Notes: generated by a model not told the origin, from the letters alone. A stretch of 64,000 nt of DNA from JAEUMG01 sp046349315 (GCA_046349315.1 JAXMCQ010000014.1:62001-126000); one strand, 5' to 3'. Shown: positions 9,166 through 18,250, counted from the stretch's first letter. Numbers and translations are program-made.

Positions 9166-9779
9166 GCTTTCCGGCCGAGGTCGATCTTGGGTTCGGTGCC
9201 GGCGAGCAAACGCGCGATGTTGGCGCGATGCGTGAGCCAAACAATCACGGCGAGGATGATTAGCGGGATCACGAGGTCGGAGCGGCCGAGCAGGTAGGCC
9301 CATAATGGGGTCAGCGCGCTGGCCGTCAGGGCGGAGATCGAGGATGTCTTAAAAAGAAACGCGACGATCAGCCAGACTGCGAGGAACGCGAGACCTAGCA
9401 ACCAGGCGATGCCGAACAGCATACCGATTCCGGTCGCGACTCCTTTGCCGCCTTTAAAGTTCAGCCAGACGGGGAAGAGATGACCTGCAAGGGCCGCAAA
9501 GCCGGCGATGAGACCGGCGGCCTCGCCACTCGTTTCACGGAATACAAGGACCGGTACCGTTGCTTTCAGCGCGTCCAAAACCAGGGTCAGCGCCGCGATC
9601 TTCTTGTTGCCGGTGCGCAGGACATTGGTCGCGCCGATATTGCCGGAGCCGATTTTTCGGACATCGCCGAGCCCCGCCCATTTGGTGAGCAGCAGGCCGA
9701 AGGGGATCGACCCGCAAAAATAGCCGACAACCGCCGCCAGGACGGCCGTCAAAATGCTCAGGCTCGACCAGTCGACCAT
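9162..9779 (-). CDS. plsY: Glycerol-3-phosphate acyltransferase PlsY
   Basis: Integral membrane acyltransferase that uses acyl-phosphate to acylate glycerol-3-phosphate, the first step of phospholipid synthesis. It has 205 residues, the usual length. The family's conserved loops are clear: GSIPFGLLLTKWAG near residue 23, KIGSGNIGATNVLRTGNK (about 42-58) and NFKGGKGVATGIG (about 107-119). Hydrophobic segments between them account for the expected membrane spans. It is translationally coupled to dprA (ATGA overlap) and starts 20 bp after the pyrC' stop, so it probably belongs to a leftward pyrB-pyrC'-plsY-dprA run. Confidence 0.96.
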   Translation of the reverse strand: MVDWSSLSILTAVLAAVVGYFCGSIPFGLLLTKWAGLGDVRKIGSGNIGATNVLRTGNKKIAALTLVLDALKATVPVLVFRETSGEAAGLIAGFAALAGHLFPVWLNFKGGKGVATGIGMLFGIAWLLGLAFLAVWLIVAFLFKTSSISALTASALTPLWAYLLGRSDLVIPLIILAVIVWLTHRANIARLLAGTEPKIDLGRKA

Positions 9780-9799
9780 TGTCCCCTCCAGTCTTGACT

Positions 9800-11107
9800 T
9801 TAGGTAAAGACGGTCCGGCCCGCAACGACCGTTTCTACAACCGCCCCTTCCAGGGTGCGATGCTCATAGGGCGAGTTCTTCGATCGAGAGCGCAATACCG
9901 CATCCTCGACCTTCCACGATTTCTGAAGATCGACCAGAGCGAAATCGGCCGGCGCGCCGGGGCTCAATCGACCGCATTCGAGGCCGAGGATCTTCGCAGG
10001 AGCGGCCGACATTGCTTCGATCAGGCGCGCAAGCGGCACGCCGGCATTGTGATAGAGCGAAAGGGCGGCCGAAAACATTGTTTCGAGACCGATCGCGCCA
10101 TACTCAGCTTCCGCAAAGGGCAGACGCTTGGTGTCGGCGCTCTGCGGATCATGCGAGGACACGATGACGTCGATGGAGCCGTCGGCAACGCCTTCGACCA
10201 AGGCACGCCGGTCTTCCTCGGTGCGAAGCGGCGGCGACAATTTGAAGAAGGTGCGGTAGGCGCCGATATCGAGCTCATTGAGCGTCAGATGGTGGACCGA
10301 GACGCCGCAGGTCACCGGCAAGCCGCGCTGTTTGGCGGCGCGAATGATATCGAGCGATGTCCGACAGGAAATCTGAGCGGCGTGATAGCGAGCCCCCGTC
10401 AGTTCGACGAGCCGCAGATCGCGCTCGAGCATGATGACTTCGGCGGCCGCAGGGATGCCGGGCAAGCCCAGGCGGCTTGCCGTTTCGCTCGCATTCATCA
10501 CGCCCGAGGCGAGCGTCGGCTCCTCGATATGCTGGACGACCAGCATGCCGAAGTCGTTGGCATAGGAGAGGGCGCGCCGGAACACACGCGCATTGGCGAC
10601 TGCCCGATTGCCATCGGTCACGGCGACGGCGCCGGCCTCTTTCAAGCCGCCGAACTCGGTCATGATCTCGCCGCCAAGGCTCTTGGTCATTGCCGCCATC
10701 GGCGCCACGCGCACAATCGCCGTATCGCGGGCGCGCCTCAGGATAAAGTCGACGATCGCCGCATCATCGATGACCGGGTTGGTGTTGGGCATGACGATCA
10801 TGGTCGTCACGCCGCCGGCAGCCGCAGCTTCGGAGGCTGTCGCAAGTGTTTCGCGATATTCGGCGCCCGGTTCGCCGGTGAAGACCCGCATGTCGACGAG
10901 GCCCGGCATGAGCACCAGGCCCCGACAGTCGACGAGGGTCGTGCCGGCACCGGCATTTTGCGCGGTTACGTTAGGCCCGGCGGCCAAGATCCATCCGTCT
11001 TCGATGATGATGCCGCCGTTCCCGTCCAGTCCTTGCGACGGATCGATGAAGCGCGCATTGACGTAGGCGCGGCGGTTCGAGGTCGCGCGTGATACCGGCG
11101 CCATCAT
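9800..11107 (-). CDS. pyrC': Dihydroorotase-like protein, probably non-catalytic PyrC' (PyrX)
   Basis: A 435-residue amidohydrolase-fold protein aligned with class I dihydroorotase. The catalytic residues are degenerate. The usual DxHxHxRxPG metal site reads DMRVFTGEPG. The YHxAHVS region reads YHAAQISC. The usual TDHAPH region reads SSHDPQ. This is the pattern of the inactive PyrC' subunit that, in Pseudomonas-type systems, forms a complex with aspartate carbamoyltransferase and stabilises it. In support, it is coupled to pyrB by an ATGA overlap. Inference: a structural partner, with the active dihydroorotase encoded elsewhere. Automated annotation would probably call it an active pyrC. Confidence 0.85.
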   Translation of the reverse strand: MMAPVSRATSNRRAYVNARFIDPSQGLDGNGGIIIEDGWILAAGPNVTAQNAGAGTTLVDCRGLVLMPGLVDMRVFTGEPGAEYRETLATASEAAAAGGVTTMIVMPNTNPVIDDAAIVDFILRRARDTAIVRVAPMAAMTKSLGGEIMTEFGGLKEAGAVAVTDGNRAVANARVFRRALSYANDFGMLVVQHIEEPTLASGVMNASETASRLGLPGIPAAAEVIMLERDLRLVELTGARYHAAQISCRTSLDIIRAAKQRGLPVTCGVSVHHLTLNELDIGAYRTFFKLSPPLRTEEDRRALVEGVADGSIDVIVSSHDPQSADTKRLPFAEAEYGAIGLETMFSAALSLYHNAGVPLARLIEAMSAAPAKILGLECGRLSPGAPADFALVDLQKSWKVEDAVLRSRSKNSPYEHRTLEGAVVETVVAGRTVFT

Positions 11108-12066
11108 GCGTTGGCCCCGCCGGGGAGGTTACGGGCAAGTGCATCGAGGACCGCCATGCGGACGGCAACGCCCATCTCAACCTGCTCCCTGATGACCGAT
11201 TGAGCGCCATCGGCGACATTCGAGTCGATCTCGATGCCGCGATTCATCGGGCCTGGATGCATGACGAGCGCGCCGGGTTTGGCAAAACCGAGCTTCTCCT
11301 CGTTGAGCCCGAAGAAGCGGTAATATTCGCGTTGCGAGGGCACGAAGGCGCCACTCATGCGCTCGAGCTGGAGGCGCAGCATCATGACGACATCGGCGCC
11401 ATCGAGCCCGTCACGCATGTTGCGATGAACCTCGACACCGAAATTGGCGATGCCGGTGGGCAGCAGTGTCGAAGGCGCCACGACGCGCACCTGGACCCCA
11501 AGCTTATTGAGCAAGTGAATGTTTGAGCGTGCCACGCGGGAATGGAGGACGTCACCGCAGATCGCGACGATCAAGCCCTCGATGCGGCCCCTGCGCCGGC
11601 GAATGGTCAATGCATCGAGCAGAGCCTGGGTGGGATGTTCATGCTGGCCGTCGCCGGCGTTCACGACAGCGCAGGAGACTTTCTGGGCCAGCAGCTCGAC
11701 AGCTCCCGAACTCTGGTGGCGGACCACCAGGATATCGGGGTGCATGGCGTTGAGCGTCATGGCGGTATCGAGGAGCGTTTCGCCCTTGGAGACCGCGGAG
11801 GTCGAAACCGCCATGTTCATGACATCAGCGCCAAGGCGCTTGCCGGCGATCTCGAATGAGGACTGCGTCCGGGTCGAGGCCTCGAAGAAGAGATTGATCT
11901 GGGTTCGCCCACCGAGCACGGCGTGGCGCTTTTCGATCTGGCGGTTCACCTCGACATAGCGATCGGAGAGATCGAGAAGCGCCACGATCTCCTGGCTCGA
12001 CATCTCCTCGATGCCAAGCAGGTGCAGCCCTTGAAGGAGGCGAGGGGGACGGATGGGGGATGTCAT
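11104..12066 (-). CDS. pyrB: Aspartate carbamoyltransferase catalytic subunit
   Basis: Catalyses carbamoyl phosphate + aspartate to carbamoyl-aspartate, the committed step of pyrimidine synthesis. It has 320 residues from the ATG at 12066 (MTSPIRPPRLLQG); an upstream ATG at 12105 would add 13 unsupported residues. Family motifs are intact: FFEASTRTQSSFEIAGKRLG (carbamoyl-phosphate site), GDGQHEHPTQALLD and HPGPMNRGIEI. There is no fused regulatory chain. The four-base overlap with the dihydroorotase-like gene and that gene's lost active site suggest a PyrB-PyrC' holoenzyme. Confidence 0.96.
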   Translation of the reverse strand: MTSPIRPPRLLQGLHLLGIEEMSSQEIVALLDLSDRYVEVNRQIEKRHAVLGGRTQINLFFEASTRTQSSFEIAGKRLGADVMNMAVSTSAVSKGETLLDTAMTLNAMHPDILVVRHQSSGAVELLAQKVSCAVVNAGDGQHEHPTQALLDALTIRRRRGRIEGLIVAICGDVLHSRVARSNIHLLNKLGVQVRVVAPSTLLPTGIANFGVEVHRNMRDGLDGADVVMMLRLQLERMSGAFVPSQREYYRFFGLNEEKLGFAKPGALVMHPGPMNRGIEIDSNVADGAQSVIREQVEMGVAVRMAVLDALARNLPGGANA

Positions 12067-12129
12067 TGAAAGCCACTGTCTAGGGGCGTTTCGCCGACAC
12101 TGCAAGCGGTTGCGTTCGCCTGTGGGTAA

Positions 12130-13053
12130 CTAGCCGGCAAGCGTCATGATTAACGGGATGGTGATCGCCGCGCAGAGGACCTGCAAAGTGAGGATGTTGG
12201 CGACCAATGGGGCATCCCCGCCCATCTGCCTGGCAAGGATATAGGCGCCCGAGCCGGTGGGGACGGAGCCTGAAAGAATGGCGATCGCGGCGACCGGTCC
12301 GGTGACGCCCAGGAGCCAGAGCCAGACCGCGAAGAGGACCGGCATCAGCAATAGTTTCAGCGCGGTTGCTGCAACCACAGGGCGTTTGGCGGCAACCGCC
12401 TGATCAAGCCGCAGACCGGCGCCGACGGCCAGGAGAGCCAGTCCCAATGAGCCGCGCCCGACCATGTCCAAGACCGTGTAGCCGAGATCTGGCAAAGGGA
12501 GGCCGGTGAATTTGAAGAGGACGCCGCCCACCGAGGACAGAACAAATGGGTTCTTCACAATCGAGAGCGTCACGTCCTTGACAGATGGCTTGCGGCCGGA
12601 AGCGTAATGCGCGAGCACGGCGACGTTGACGACGTTGAGCAGGGGAATCATGGCTGCCGCGCTCAAGCCTCCAAGAGCGATGGCTTCATTGCCGAAATAG
12701 ATCGGGAGAAGCGCGAGCGCGATGAAGGTGTGCCAGCGCGTTGCGCCCTGGAACAGGCTTGTAAAGGCCGGCCCGTCCATTGCGAGGACGCGGCAAAGCC
12801 AAGGGCGCGTTACAAGCAGCAGGACGAACATGGTTGAGATGGCAAGCATCATCGCCGCCCCCATGCTCCAGACCGGAATATGAGAGAAATCGGCGGCGGC
12901 GATTTCCTTGAAGATGATTGCCGGGAACAGCACGTAGTAACAAATCTGGTCGACGCCGAGCCAATGATGATCATCGATGAAGCGGGAGCGACGCAGCAGG
13001 TAACCGAGCAGGATGACGATGAAGACCGGGAAGAGCGCGATGAAGGCGTTCAT
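12130..13053 (-). CDS. AEC-family transporter (second of tandem pair)
   Basis: Auxin-efflux-carrier family membrane protein, 307 residues from the ATG at 13053. It begins in a hydrophobic helix (MNAFIALFPVFIVILLGYLL) and has about ten hydrophobic segments in two halves with a polar centre. The conserved C-terminal motif PTGSGAYILARQMGGDAPLV is near residue 270. Known AEC proteins move organic anions, amino acids or other metabolites; the substrate here cannot be inferred from sequence. It overlaps its upstream paralogue by ATGA, and through it is coupled to the corrin-methyltransferase genes, which suggests but does not prove a cobalamin-related role. A longer open frame to 13323 lies inside the paralogue and was rejected. 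Confidence 0.85.
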   Translation of the reverse strand: MNAFIALFPVFIVILLGYLLRRSRFIDDHHWLGVDQICYYVLFPAIIFKEIAAADFSHIPVWSMGAAMMLAISTMFVLLLVTRPWLCRVLAMDGPAFTSLFQGATRWHTFIALALLPIYFGNEAIALGGLSAAAMIPLLNVVNVAVLAHYASGRKPSVKDVTLSIVKNPFVLSSVGGVLFKFTGLPLPDLGYTVLDMVGRGSLGLALLAVGAGLRLDQAVAAKRPVVAATALKLLLMPVLFAVWLWLLGVTGPVAAIAILSGSVPTGSGAYILARQMGGDAPLVANILTLQVLCAAITIPLIMTLAG

Positions 13054-13985
13054 TTGACGCTTTCGGCGAAGATGATGAGAAGCGGGATGGTGACGACCGA
13101 AAGCAATGTCTGGAGCGTCACGGTGGTTGCGACCAAGATCGCATCGCCACCCATCTGCCGGGCGAGCACATAGGCACTCATGGCGGTCGGAACGCCCGCG
13201 CAAACGAGGCACGCGACCACCGCCGGGCCAGACACGCCGAATATGAAGATCCAGGCAAACACGATCATGGGCATGCCGAGAAGCTTGAGGCCTGTGCCAA
13301 GCCAAACGGCCGGAGATGGCCATTTAGCCTCTTCGGCGTGAAGTCCGGCGCCGACCATCAACAGGCCGGTGCCGATCGCGGCACCGCCCAGCATGTGCAA
13401 TCCGGTCATCATCGGCTCGTAGATGGGAAGCCCCGCCAGATTGATAGCGAGGCCGATCGCGGTTGCCCAGATGAAGGGATTGCGAAACACGACATAGGCA
13501 GTCTGTCGATAGGTGAGCGGGCGTGCGCCGGCATTGCGGGCAATTACGGCCACATTCACGATATTCGCGACCGGTACGAGGATCGCCATGATGATGGCGA
13601 CAAGCGCCACGCCTTCATTGCCATAGAGCTTGTTTAGTATGGGAAGGGCGATAAAACCGTTCCAACGGGTCGAATTCTGAAAAATCGAGCTGTAGGACGC
13701 ACCGGTAATGTTCAGCATCCGCATGATCGGGAGTCGCAGCGCTAGAAGTCCACCGGCCATGGTGGCAAAGGCAAGTGCCATGGTGAAGGTGATCTCGGCG
13801 AGAGGAAGCGAAGCGAGATCGGCCGTGATCAATGTTTCCGACAGGAGCGCGGGGAAGAAAACCCAGTAACCCAGGAGCTCGACGCCGCGCCACATGTCCT
13901 CCGGCACGACATTGCGCCAACGCAATACGAGGCCGAGACCGATCAGAAGGAAGATCGGCAACAGGCTTTCGACCGCGGCTATCAT
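13050..13985 (-). CDS. AEC-family transporter (first of tandem pair)
   Basis: A 311-residue AEC-family membrane protein, paralogous to the gene immediately downstream. Shared features are an N-terminal hydrophobic start (MIAAVESLLPIFLLIGLGLV), a central STRWNGFIALPI segment (QGATRWHTFIALALLPI in the partner), and the C-terminal PTAMSAYVLARQMGGDAIL. The start ATG at 13985 overlaps the cbiG-cobJ stop by four bases, and the stop overlaps the next AEC start the same way. Both transporters are therefore the distal part of a translationally coupled cobalamin operon. Substrate unknown. A heterodimer is a possibility raised only by the tandem arrangement. Confidence 0.85.
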   Translation of the reverse strand: MIAAVESLLPIFLLIGLGLVLRWRNVVPEDMWRGVELLGYWVFFPALLSETLITADLASLPLAEITFTMALAFATMAGGLLALRLPIMRMLNITGASYSSIFQNSTRWNGFIALPILNKLYGNEGVALVAIIMAILVPVANIVNVAVIARNAGARPLTYRQTAYVVFRNPFIWATAIGLAINLAGLPIYEPMMTGLHMLGGAAIGTGLLMVGAGLHAEEAKWPSPAVWLGTGLKLLGMPMIVFAWIFIFGVSGPAVVACLVCAGVPTAMSAYVLARQMGGDAILVATTVTLQTLLSVVTIPLLIIFAESVK

Positions 13986-15721
13986 TCATCCGACCGTTTC
14001 GCCGCATAACCGCGGGGCGTGTAGGCATAGACGTTTCCATCGCCGCGCCGGAAGGCTCGCGATTGCGATGAGCCGACCATGACGAGGGTGAGCATGTCGA
14101 CGATCTCGGCCCGGAACTCGTTGAAAGGAACGATCGAGACCTTCTCGTCCTTGCGGCCGAGATTGGACGCGATGATGACCGGCGTATCGGGTGGGCGGTG
14201 CTGCGAGAGGATCGCCATGGCACGCTCGATCTGATCGCGGCGCTTGAGCGAGCGGGGATTGTAAAAGGCGATGACGAAATCGCCTTGCGCGGCGGCGTTC
14301 AGGCGTTTTTCGATCACCGACCACGGGGTGAGGAGATCGGAGAGCGAGATGCAGCAGAAATCATGTCCGATCATGGCGCCAGCCTTGGCGGCCGCGGCCT
14401 GGAAGGCGGAGATGCCGGGCAAGACCTCGACGTCGATGCGGTTTGGTTCAACTTCCAAGAGTTCGTAGACGAGCGCCGCCATCGCATATATGCCGGCATC
14501 GCCGGAGCAGAGGAGGGCGACGTGCTTTCCTTCCTTCGCTAGCGCGATGGCGTGGCGTACACGGGCTTCTTCTTCGCCGAGTGCGAAATTGTGAAGCGTC
14601 TGGTTCATGCGCTGATCGGCGGCCAGATCGAGATAGAGGCCATAGCCGACCCAGTCGGTCGCCTGTGCAAGCTCGTGTTGCACGGCCGGGGTTCGCATGC
14701 TGCGATCACCAGGGCCGAGACCAATGACGGCAAGGCGGCCGCGCGAGCGGCCAGTGAGGTCGATGATCGGGTTTGGCGATCGTGCAATCGCGCATGTCGC
14801 CCGCTTGCTCTTGGTCTTCACGACGATCAATTCTGAGTCCTCACCGGCGGCCGCCAATGCAGCGGCTTCGGCGACACTCGGCGTTCCGGTTTCGCGCTCT
14901 ACAAGCGCGGAGGGATTGGCGATGCGAGCCGATTGCCTAGCAAGTTCGTCGGCGGTGAAGAAGCGCACATAGCCACTGTCAGCGAGTGACCTAATGGCTG
15001 GTTCGTCTTCTTTTAGTTCAATAGAGGCGTAGCCGGCGATAGCGTCGGCGGAGAGGCCGTTGGCCTCTAGTGTCTGCGCGACAAGGCCGGCGACTTCGTG
15101 TGGGGACGTGCCGCGCTCACAGCCGACGCCGACGGCGAGCGTCGCTGGGTGAAAAACGAGGTGAGTGGCGAAACCCGCGACGCGCCGCTCGGTGATGGTG
15201 ATACGCAGAGATGTCCTGTCATCCTGCGGCAGGGTGGAAAGCCAGGAAGCGCTGCCTTCTATCTTGACCGGTTCGCCGGCTAGCAGCGCGACGGCGAAAT
15301 CCTTGTAGTCCTCGGGGTTCGACAGGATGTAGCCGTGTGGCGGATCGTCGAGCGCGATGCCGAACTGCGCCTCGGTGGCGGCACCGCCGGCACGGGTAGC
15401 GCCGATCGCGGTGGCAATCTGTGATGCGAGCGCGACCGCGCCGTGATTGAGGCCGAGCAAGGGAATCGCGAAGCGGCCGTCATTCGTGATTGATACGACC
15501 GGCGGATCCGTGAACTTGCTTTCGAGCAATGGCGCCAGCGCGCGGATGAGAATTGGCGGCGGCAGAATGGCGATGATCGGTCGTTCATCGCGGAATGCCG
15601 ATTGAAGTGAACCTATCAGCGAGCCGTCGGCGTAGGCAATGATTTCGCCGTCGACCGCCTCGGCAATGCGCGCTGCGAGCGGGGCCGAGCCGTCGCGCGC
15701 GAATATTGCCGGGTGCCTCAC
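13982..15721 (-). CDS. cobJ: CbiG-CobJ fusion: cobalamin biosynthesis protein / precorrin-3B C17-methyltransferase
   Basis: A 579-residue fusion. Residues about 1-170 match the CbiG N-terminal and central domains (AILPPPILIRALAPLL, SITNDGRFAIPLLGLNHG). About 190-310 match the CobE/CbiG C-terminal domain (LAVGVGCERGTSPHEV). About 330-579 are a SAM-dependent corrin-ring methyltransferase (AVIGLGPGDRSMRTPAV, LLCSGDAGIYAMAALV, IAFYNPRSLKRRDQ), CobJ type, which methylates C17 during ring contraction. The start is GTG at 15721, overlapping the cobI stop (GTGA); a TTG one codon earlier is the alternative. CbiG-CobJ fusions are known in proteobacteria. CbiG is usually associated with the oxygen-independent route, so the fusion sits oddly beside CobN. 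Confidence 0.92.
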   Translation of the reverse strand: MRHPAIFARDGSAPLAARIAEAVDGEIIAYADGSLIGSLQSAFRDERPIIAILPPPILIRALAPLLESKFTDPPVVSITNDGRFAIPLLGLNHGAVALASQIATAIGATRAGGAATEAQFGIALDDPPHGYILSNPEDYKDFAVALLAGEPVKIEGSASWLSTLPQDDRTSLRITITERRVAGFATHLVFHPATLAVGVGCERGTSPHEVAGLVAQTLEANGLSADAIAGYASIELKEDEPAIRSLADSGYVRFFTADELARQSARIANPSALVERETGTPSVAEAAALAAAGEDSELIVVKTKSKRATCAIARSPNPIIDLTGRSRGRLAVIGLGPGDRSMRTPAVQHELAQATDWVGYGLYLDLAADQRMNQTLHNFALGEEEARVRHAIALAKEGKHVALLCSGDAGIYAMAALVYELLEVEPNRIDVEVLPGISAFQAAAAKAGAMIGHDFCCISLSDLLTPWSVIEKRLNAAAQGDFVIAFYNPRSLKRRDQIERAMAILSQHRPPDTPVIIASNLGRKDEKVSIVPFNEFRAEIVDMLTLVMVGSSQSRAFRRGDGNVYAYTPRGYAAKRSDE

Positions 15722-16416
15722 CAAGTCTCGCCGCCCTTGTAAATCAGGATCGTCGAGAAATAGGGCCGCTCGCCTTCCGGGAGGTGTTCGAGCGGCGTGA
15801 TGCGTTCATCGTCGCGGGTGGCGCGTTCGATGATGATTGCGCGATCTGCAAGACCAAGCGAACGCAGGAGCTTGCGGACCTTGTCGAAGTGCTTCCCCAC
15901 CTTGATGATGGCGACCGCATCGGCCGAGGCGATCTCGGCTCTGAGTTGTTCCTCGGCGAGGGGTGCCGGAATGACCTTCAATAGATCATTGCGGGCGGCG
16001 AGTGGCCGGCCGATCGCTGCGGCGCAGGCGGTGAGCGAAGAAACGCCCGGCACGACGATAATTTCGTGTGTCTTTTCAAGGCGTTCATGCAGATACATAA
16101 AGCTGCCATAGAAGAAGGGATCGCCCTCGCAGAGAAAGGCAACATCGCGGCCCGCGTCGAGATGGGCGGCGATGAGGCGAACGGATTCGTCATACGCATC
16201 TCGTGCCGGTTCGCGCTCGGCGCGCATCGGGATGGCGAGCGGCAATTCGGTGGCGTCTTCCGGAATGAAGGGCGCGGCGATGCGGCGCGCCAGGCTGTCG
16301 GTGCCATTGGCCACGGGATAGGCGATTACCGGAACCTGGCCGATGATGCGCCACGCCTTGATGGTCATGAGTTCGGGATCGCCGGGTCCGACGCCGAGGC
16401 CGTAAAGCGTGCTCAT
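15718..16416 (-). CDS. cobI: Precorrin-2 C20-methyltransferase
   Basis: SAM-dependent tetrapyrrole methylase acting at C20 of precorrin-2 (or Co-factor II). It has 232 residues from the ATG at 16416. Characteristic features are YGLGVGPGDPELMTIKA at the N-terminus, FLCEGDPFFYGSFMYLHERL near 98, VVPGVSSLTACAAAIGRPL near 125 and IIIERATRDDERITPL near 190. A start six codons further upstream exists, but the 16416 ATG overlaps the cobL stop as ATGA, matching all other junctions of this operon. Sequence alone does not settle whether the natural substrate carries cobalt (CbiL activity) or not (CobI). Confidence 0.94.
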   Translation of the reverse strand: MSTLYGLGVGPGDPELMTIKAWRIIGQVPVIAYPVANGTDSLARRIAAPFIPEDATELPLAIPMRAEREPARDAYDESVRLIAAHLDAGRDVAFLCEGDPFFYGSFMYLHERLEKTHEIIVVPGVSSLTACAAAIGRPLAARNDLLKVIPAPLAEEQLRAEIASADAVAIIKVGKHFDKVRKLLRSLGLADRAIIIERATRDDERITPLEHLPEGERPYFSTILIYKGGETW

Positions 16417-17618
16417 GGCTTGGTCGCGCGCCATTGCAGGACGGACATGCGGGGCTTTAGCGCGCGCAGATTGCCGATCTTGCTCAGGACCGAGACATCG
16501 ATGCGGACGAGATCGCCGCCATGCTTCTCCTGAAGGTCGATCACGTGGAGTTCGCCTTCAAGCGTCACAACATTACCGACCATGCGGCCGCCGGGTTTGA
16601 GCGCTTCCCACGAGGCCTCAAAGACACCGGGATCGCCCATGCCGCCGCCGATGAACACGGCATCCGGCCGCTCAAGCCCGGCAAGTGCCGCCGGTGCTAC
16701 ACCCTTTATGATGTTGATGCGCGGCGCGCCGAGACGATCGGCATTTTCGGCCAGCATGGCGAGGCGACTCTCGTCGCGCTCGACGGCAATGGCGCGCGCG
16801 CCCCGCGTAGCGCGCATCCATTCAATGGCAATCGAGCCGCATCCGGCGCCGACGTCCCAGAGCAATGCATCGGGCGTCGGGCCGAGGGCGGAAAGAGTGG
16901 CGGCGCGGACCTCGCGTTTGGTGAGCTGACCGTCATGGAGATAGGCGTCGTCGGGCAGGCCCGGTACGCGTGGCAGGTGCGCGGCTCCCGCATCTGCGAC
17001 GCATTCGATGCCAATTGTGTTGAGATCGGAAAATGGGCTGTCGCGGGACTCCTCGGCAAGAAAGCTTGATTGCTCCTCACTTGGACCGCCCATGTTTTCG
17101 AGAACGGTGATGCGACTCCGTCCAAAGTTCCGCGCCACGAGCCGGCGTGCGACTTCGGCAATCGTCGAACCGTTTTCCGTCAAAGCGATCAAGCGGACGC
17201 CGGGCTGGATGAAGGCTTCGATCTGCGCGGCCGGTCGGCCGTGGAGGGTCAGCGTATCGCAATCGGGGAGCGACCAACCGAGCCGCGCCGCCGCCAGGCT
17301 GAAGGCTGAGAGATGGGGGACGATCTCGACCTCGGAAGCCGGTATGAATTCCAGAACTTTTCGCGCGACGCCGTAATTCGACGGATCGCCGGTGGCGAGG
17401 AGCACGGTCCTGCGCCCGCGCAGTCGCTTGATCTGCGTGACGACCGCGCTGAAAGGCTGCGGCCACTCCTCGCGGCCAGCGCTGGTCACCGGCGTCATCG
17501 CAAGAAGGCGCTCGGAACCGACAATGACCTCCGCTTGCTGTAAAAAGAGCTTGGCGCGCGCCGACAGGCCATCGTGGCCATCCTCGCCCATGCCAATGAT
17601 CGAGAGCCATTTGCTCAT
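16413..17618 (-). CDS. cobL: Precorrin-6Y C5,15-methyltransferase (decarboxylating)
   Basis: A bifunctional 401-residue enzyme that methylates C5 and C15 and decarboxylates the acetate side chain of the corrin precursor. Residues about 1-200 are the CbiE-like tetrapyrrole methylase (SIIGMGEDGHDGLSARA, LLATGDPSNYGVARKVLE, VPHLSAFSLAAARLGW). About 215-401 are the CbiT-like Rossmann methyltransferase (LTKREVRAATLSALG, LWDVGAGCGSIAIEW, AVFIGGGMGDPGVF). The length is normal for the fused form. The start overlaps the cobH stop by ATGA. Confidence 0.95.
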   Translation of the reverse strand: MSKWLSIIGMGEDGHDGLSARAKLFLQQAEVIVGSERLLAMTPVTSAGREEWPQPFSAVVTQIKRLRGRRTVLLATGDPSNYGVARKVLEFIPASEVEIVPHLSAFSLAAARLGWSLPDCDTLTLHGRPAAQIEAFIQPGVRLIALTENGSTIAEVARRLVARNFGRSRITVLENMGGPSEEQSSFLAEESRDSPFSDLNTIGIECVADAGAAHLPRVPGLPDDAYLHDGQLTKREVRAATLSALGPTPDALLWDVGAGCGSIAIEWMRATRGARAIAVERDESRLAMLAENADRLGAPRINIIKGVAPAALAGLERPDAVFIGGGMGDPGVFEASWEALKPGGRMVGNVVTLEGELHVIDLQEKHGGDLVRIDVSVLSKIGNLRALKPRMSVLQWRATKP

Positions 17619-18250
17619 GACGAGGCTTCGATCAGTAGGGCGTTGAGTGCGGCTGCGGCCATGGCGGAGCCGCCACGCCGGCCAGGCAGAGTTAAATAGG
17701 GAATGCCGCGCGGATCGCGCAGCAATTCTTCCTTCGCTTCGGCGGCGCCGACAAAACCGACGGGCAGCGCGATGATGGCGGCTGGACGCGGGGCGCCGGC
17801 GTCGAGATGTTCGAGGAGTGCGAAGAGGGCGGTGGGCGCGTTACCAATGACGACAACAGCGCCGTGGAGATGTGGCATCCAAAGGTCGACGGCCGCCGCC
17901 GAGCGTGTCGTCTTCTCCCTTATGCTGATCTCGCGCGCGGCTGGATCATTCAAATGGCAGTAGAGCCGGACCCCGGCAGGGAGCCTCGATGCGATGATCC
18001 CGCTCTTGACCATCTCGGCGTCGGTCAGGATTGCGGTGCCGGATTTTAATGCCGCTTTGGCCTTCGCCACAAAGTCATCCGTGATGCGAAGTGCCGTTGC
18101 CACCTCGGGCATGGCGCAGGCGTGGACGATGCGCTCTGCGATGGGGCGCGCCGTCGCGGGAAGCCGAGACATATCCGTCTCGGCACGGATCAGTTCGAAG
18201 GACCGCGCATAGATCGTGTCGGGATCGCGAAGATATTCGAGCGCGGTCAT
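17615..18250 (-). CDS. cobH: Precorrin-8X methylmutase
   Basis: Moves the C11 methyl group to C12, producing hydrogenobyrinic acid (or its cobalt form). It has 211 residues, the usual length. The N-terminal YLRDPDTIYARSFELIRAE and the segment AERIVHACAMPEVATAL, which contains the conserved catalytic histidine (about residue 48), are diagnostic. The C-terminal ALPVGFVGAAEAKEELL and TLPGRRGGSAMAAAALNAL match the family's substrate-binding region. It is coupled to cbiX upstream and cobL downstream by ATGA overlaps. Confidence 0.95.
   Translation of the reverse strand: MTALEYLRDPDTIYARSFELIRAETDMSRLPATARPIAERIVHACAMPEVATALRITDDFVAKAKAALKSGTAILTDAEMVKSGIIASRLPAGVRLYCHLNDPAAREISIREKTTRSAAAVDLWMPHLHGAVVVIGNAPTALFALLEHLDAGAPRPAAIIALPVGFVGAAEAKEELLRDPRGIPYLTLPGRRGGSAMAAAALNALLIEASS

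Noticed and set aside
9779..11092. 437-codon plus-strand open frame across the dihydroorotase-like gene
   Set aside because: Codon-shadow pattern (Arg/His/Gly-rich), no domain; minus-strand gene has clear family blocks.
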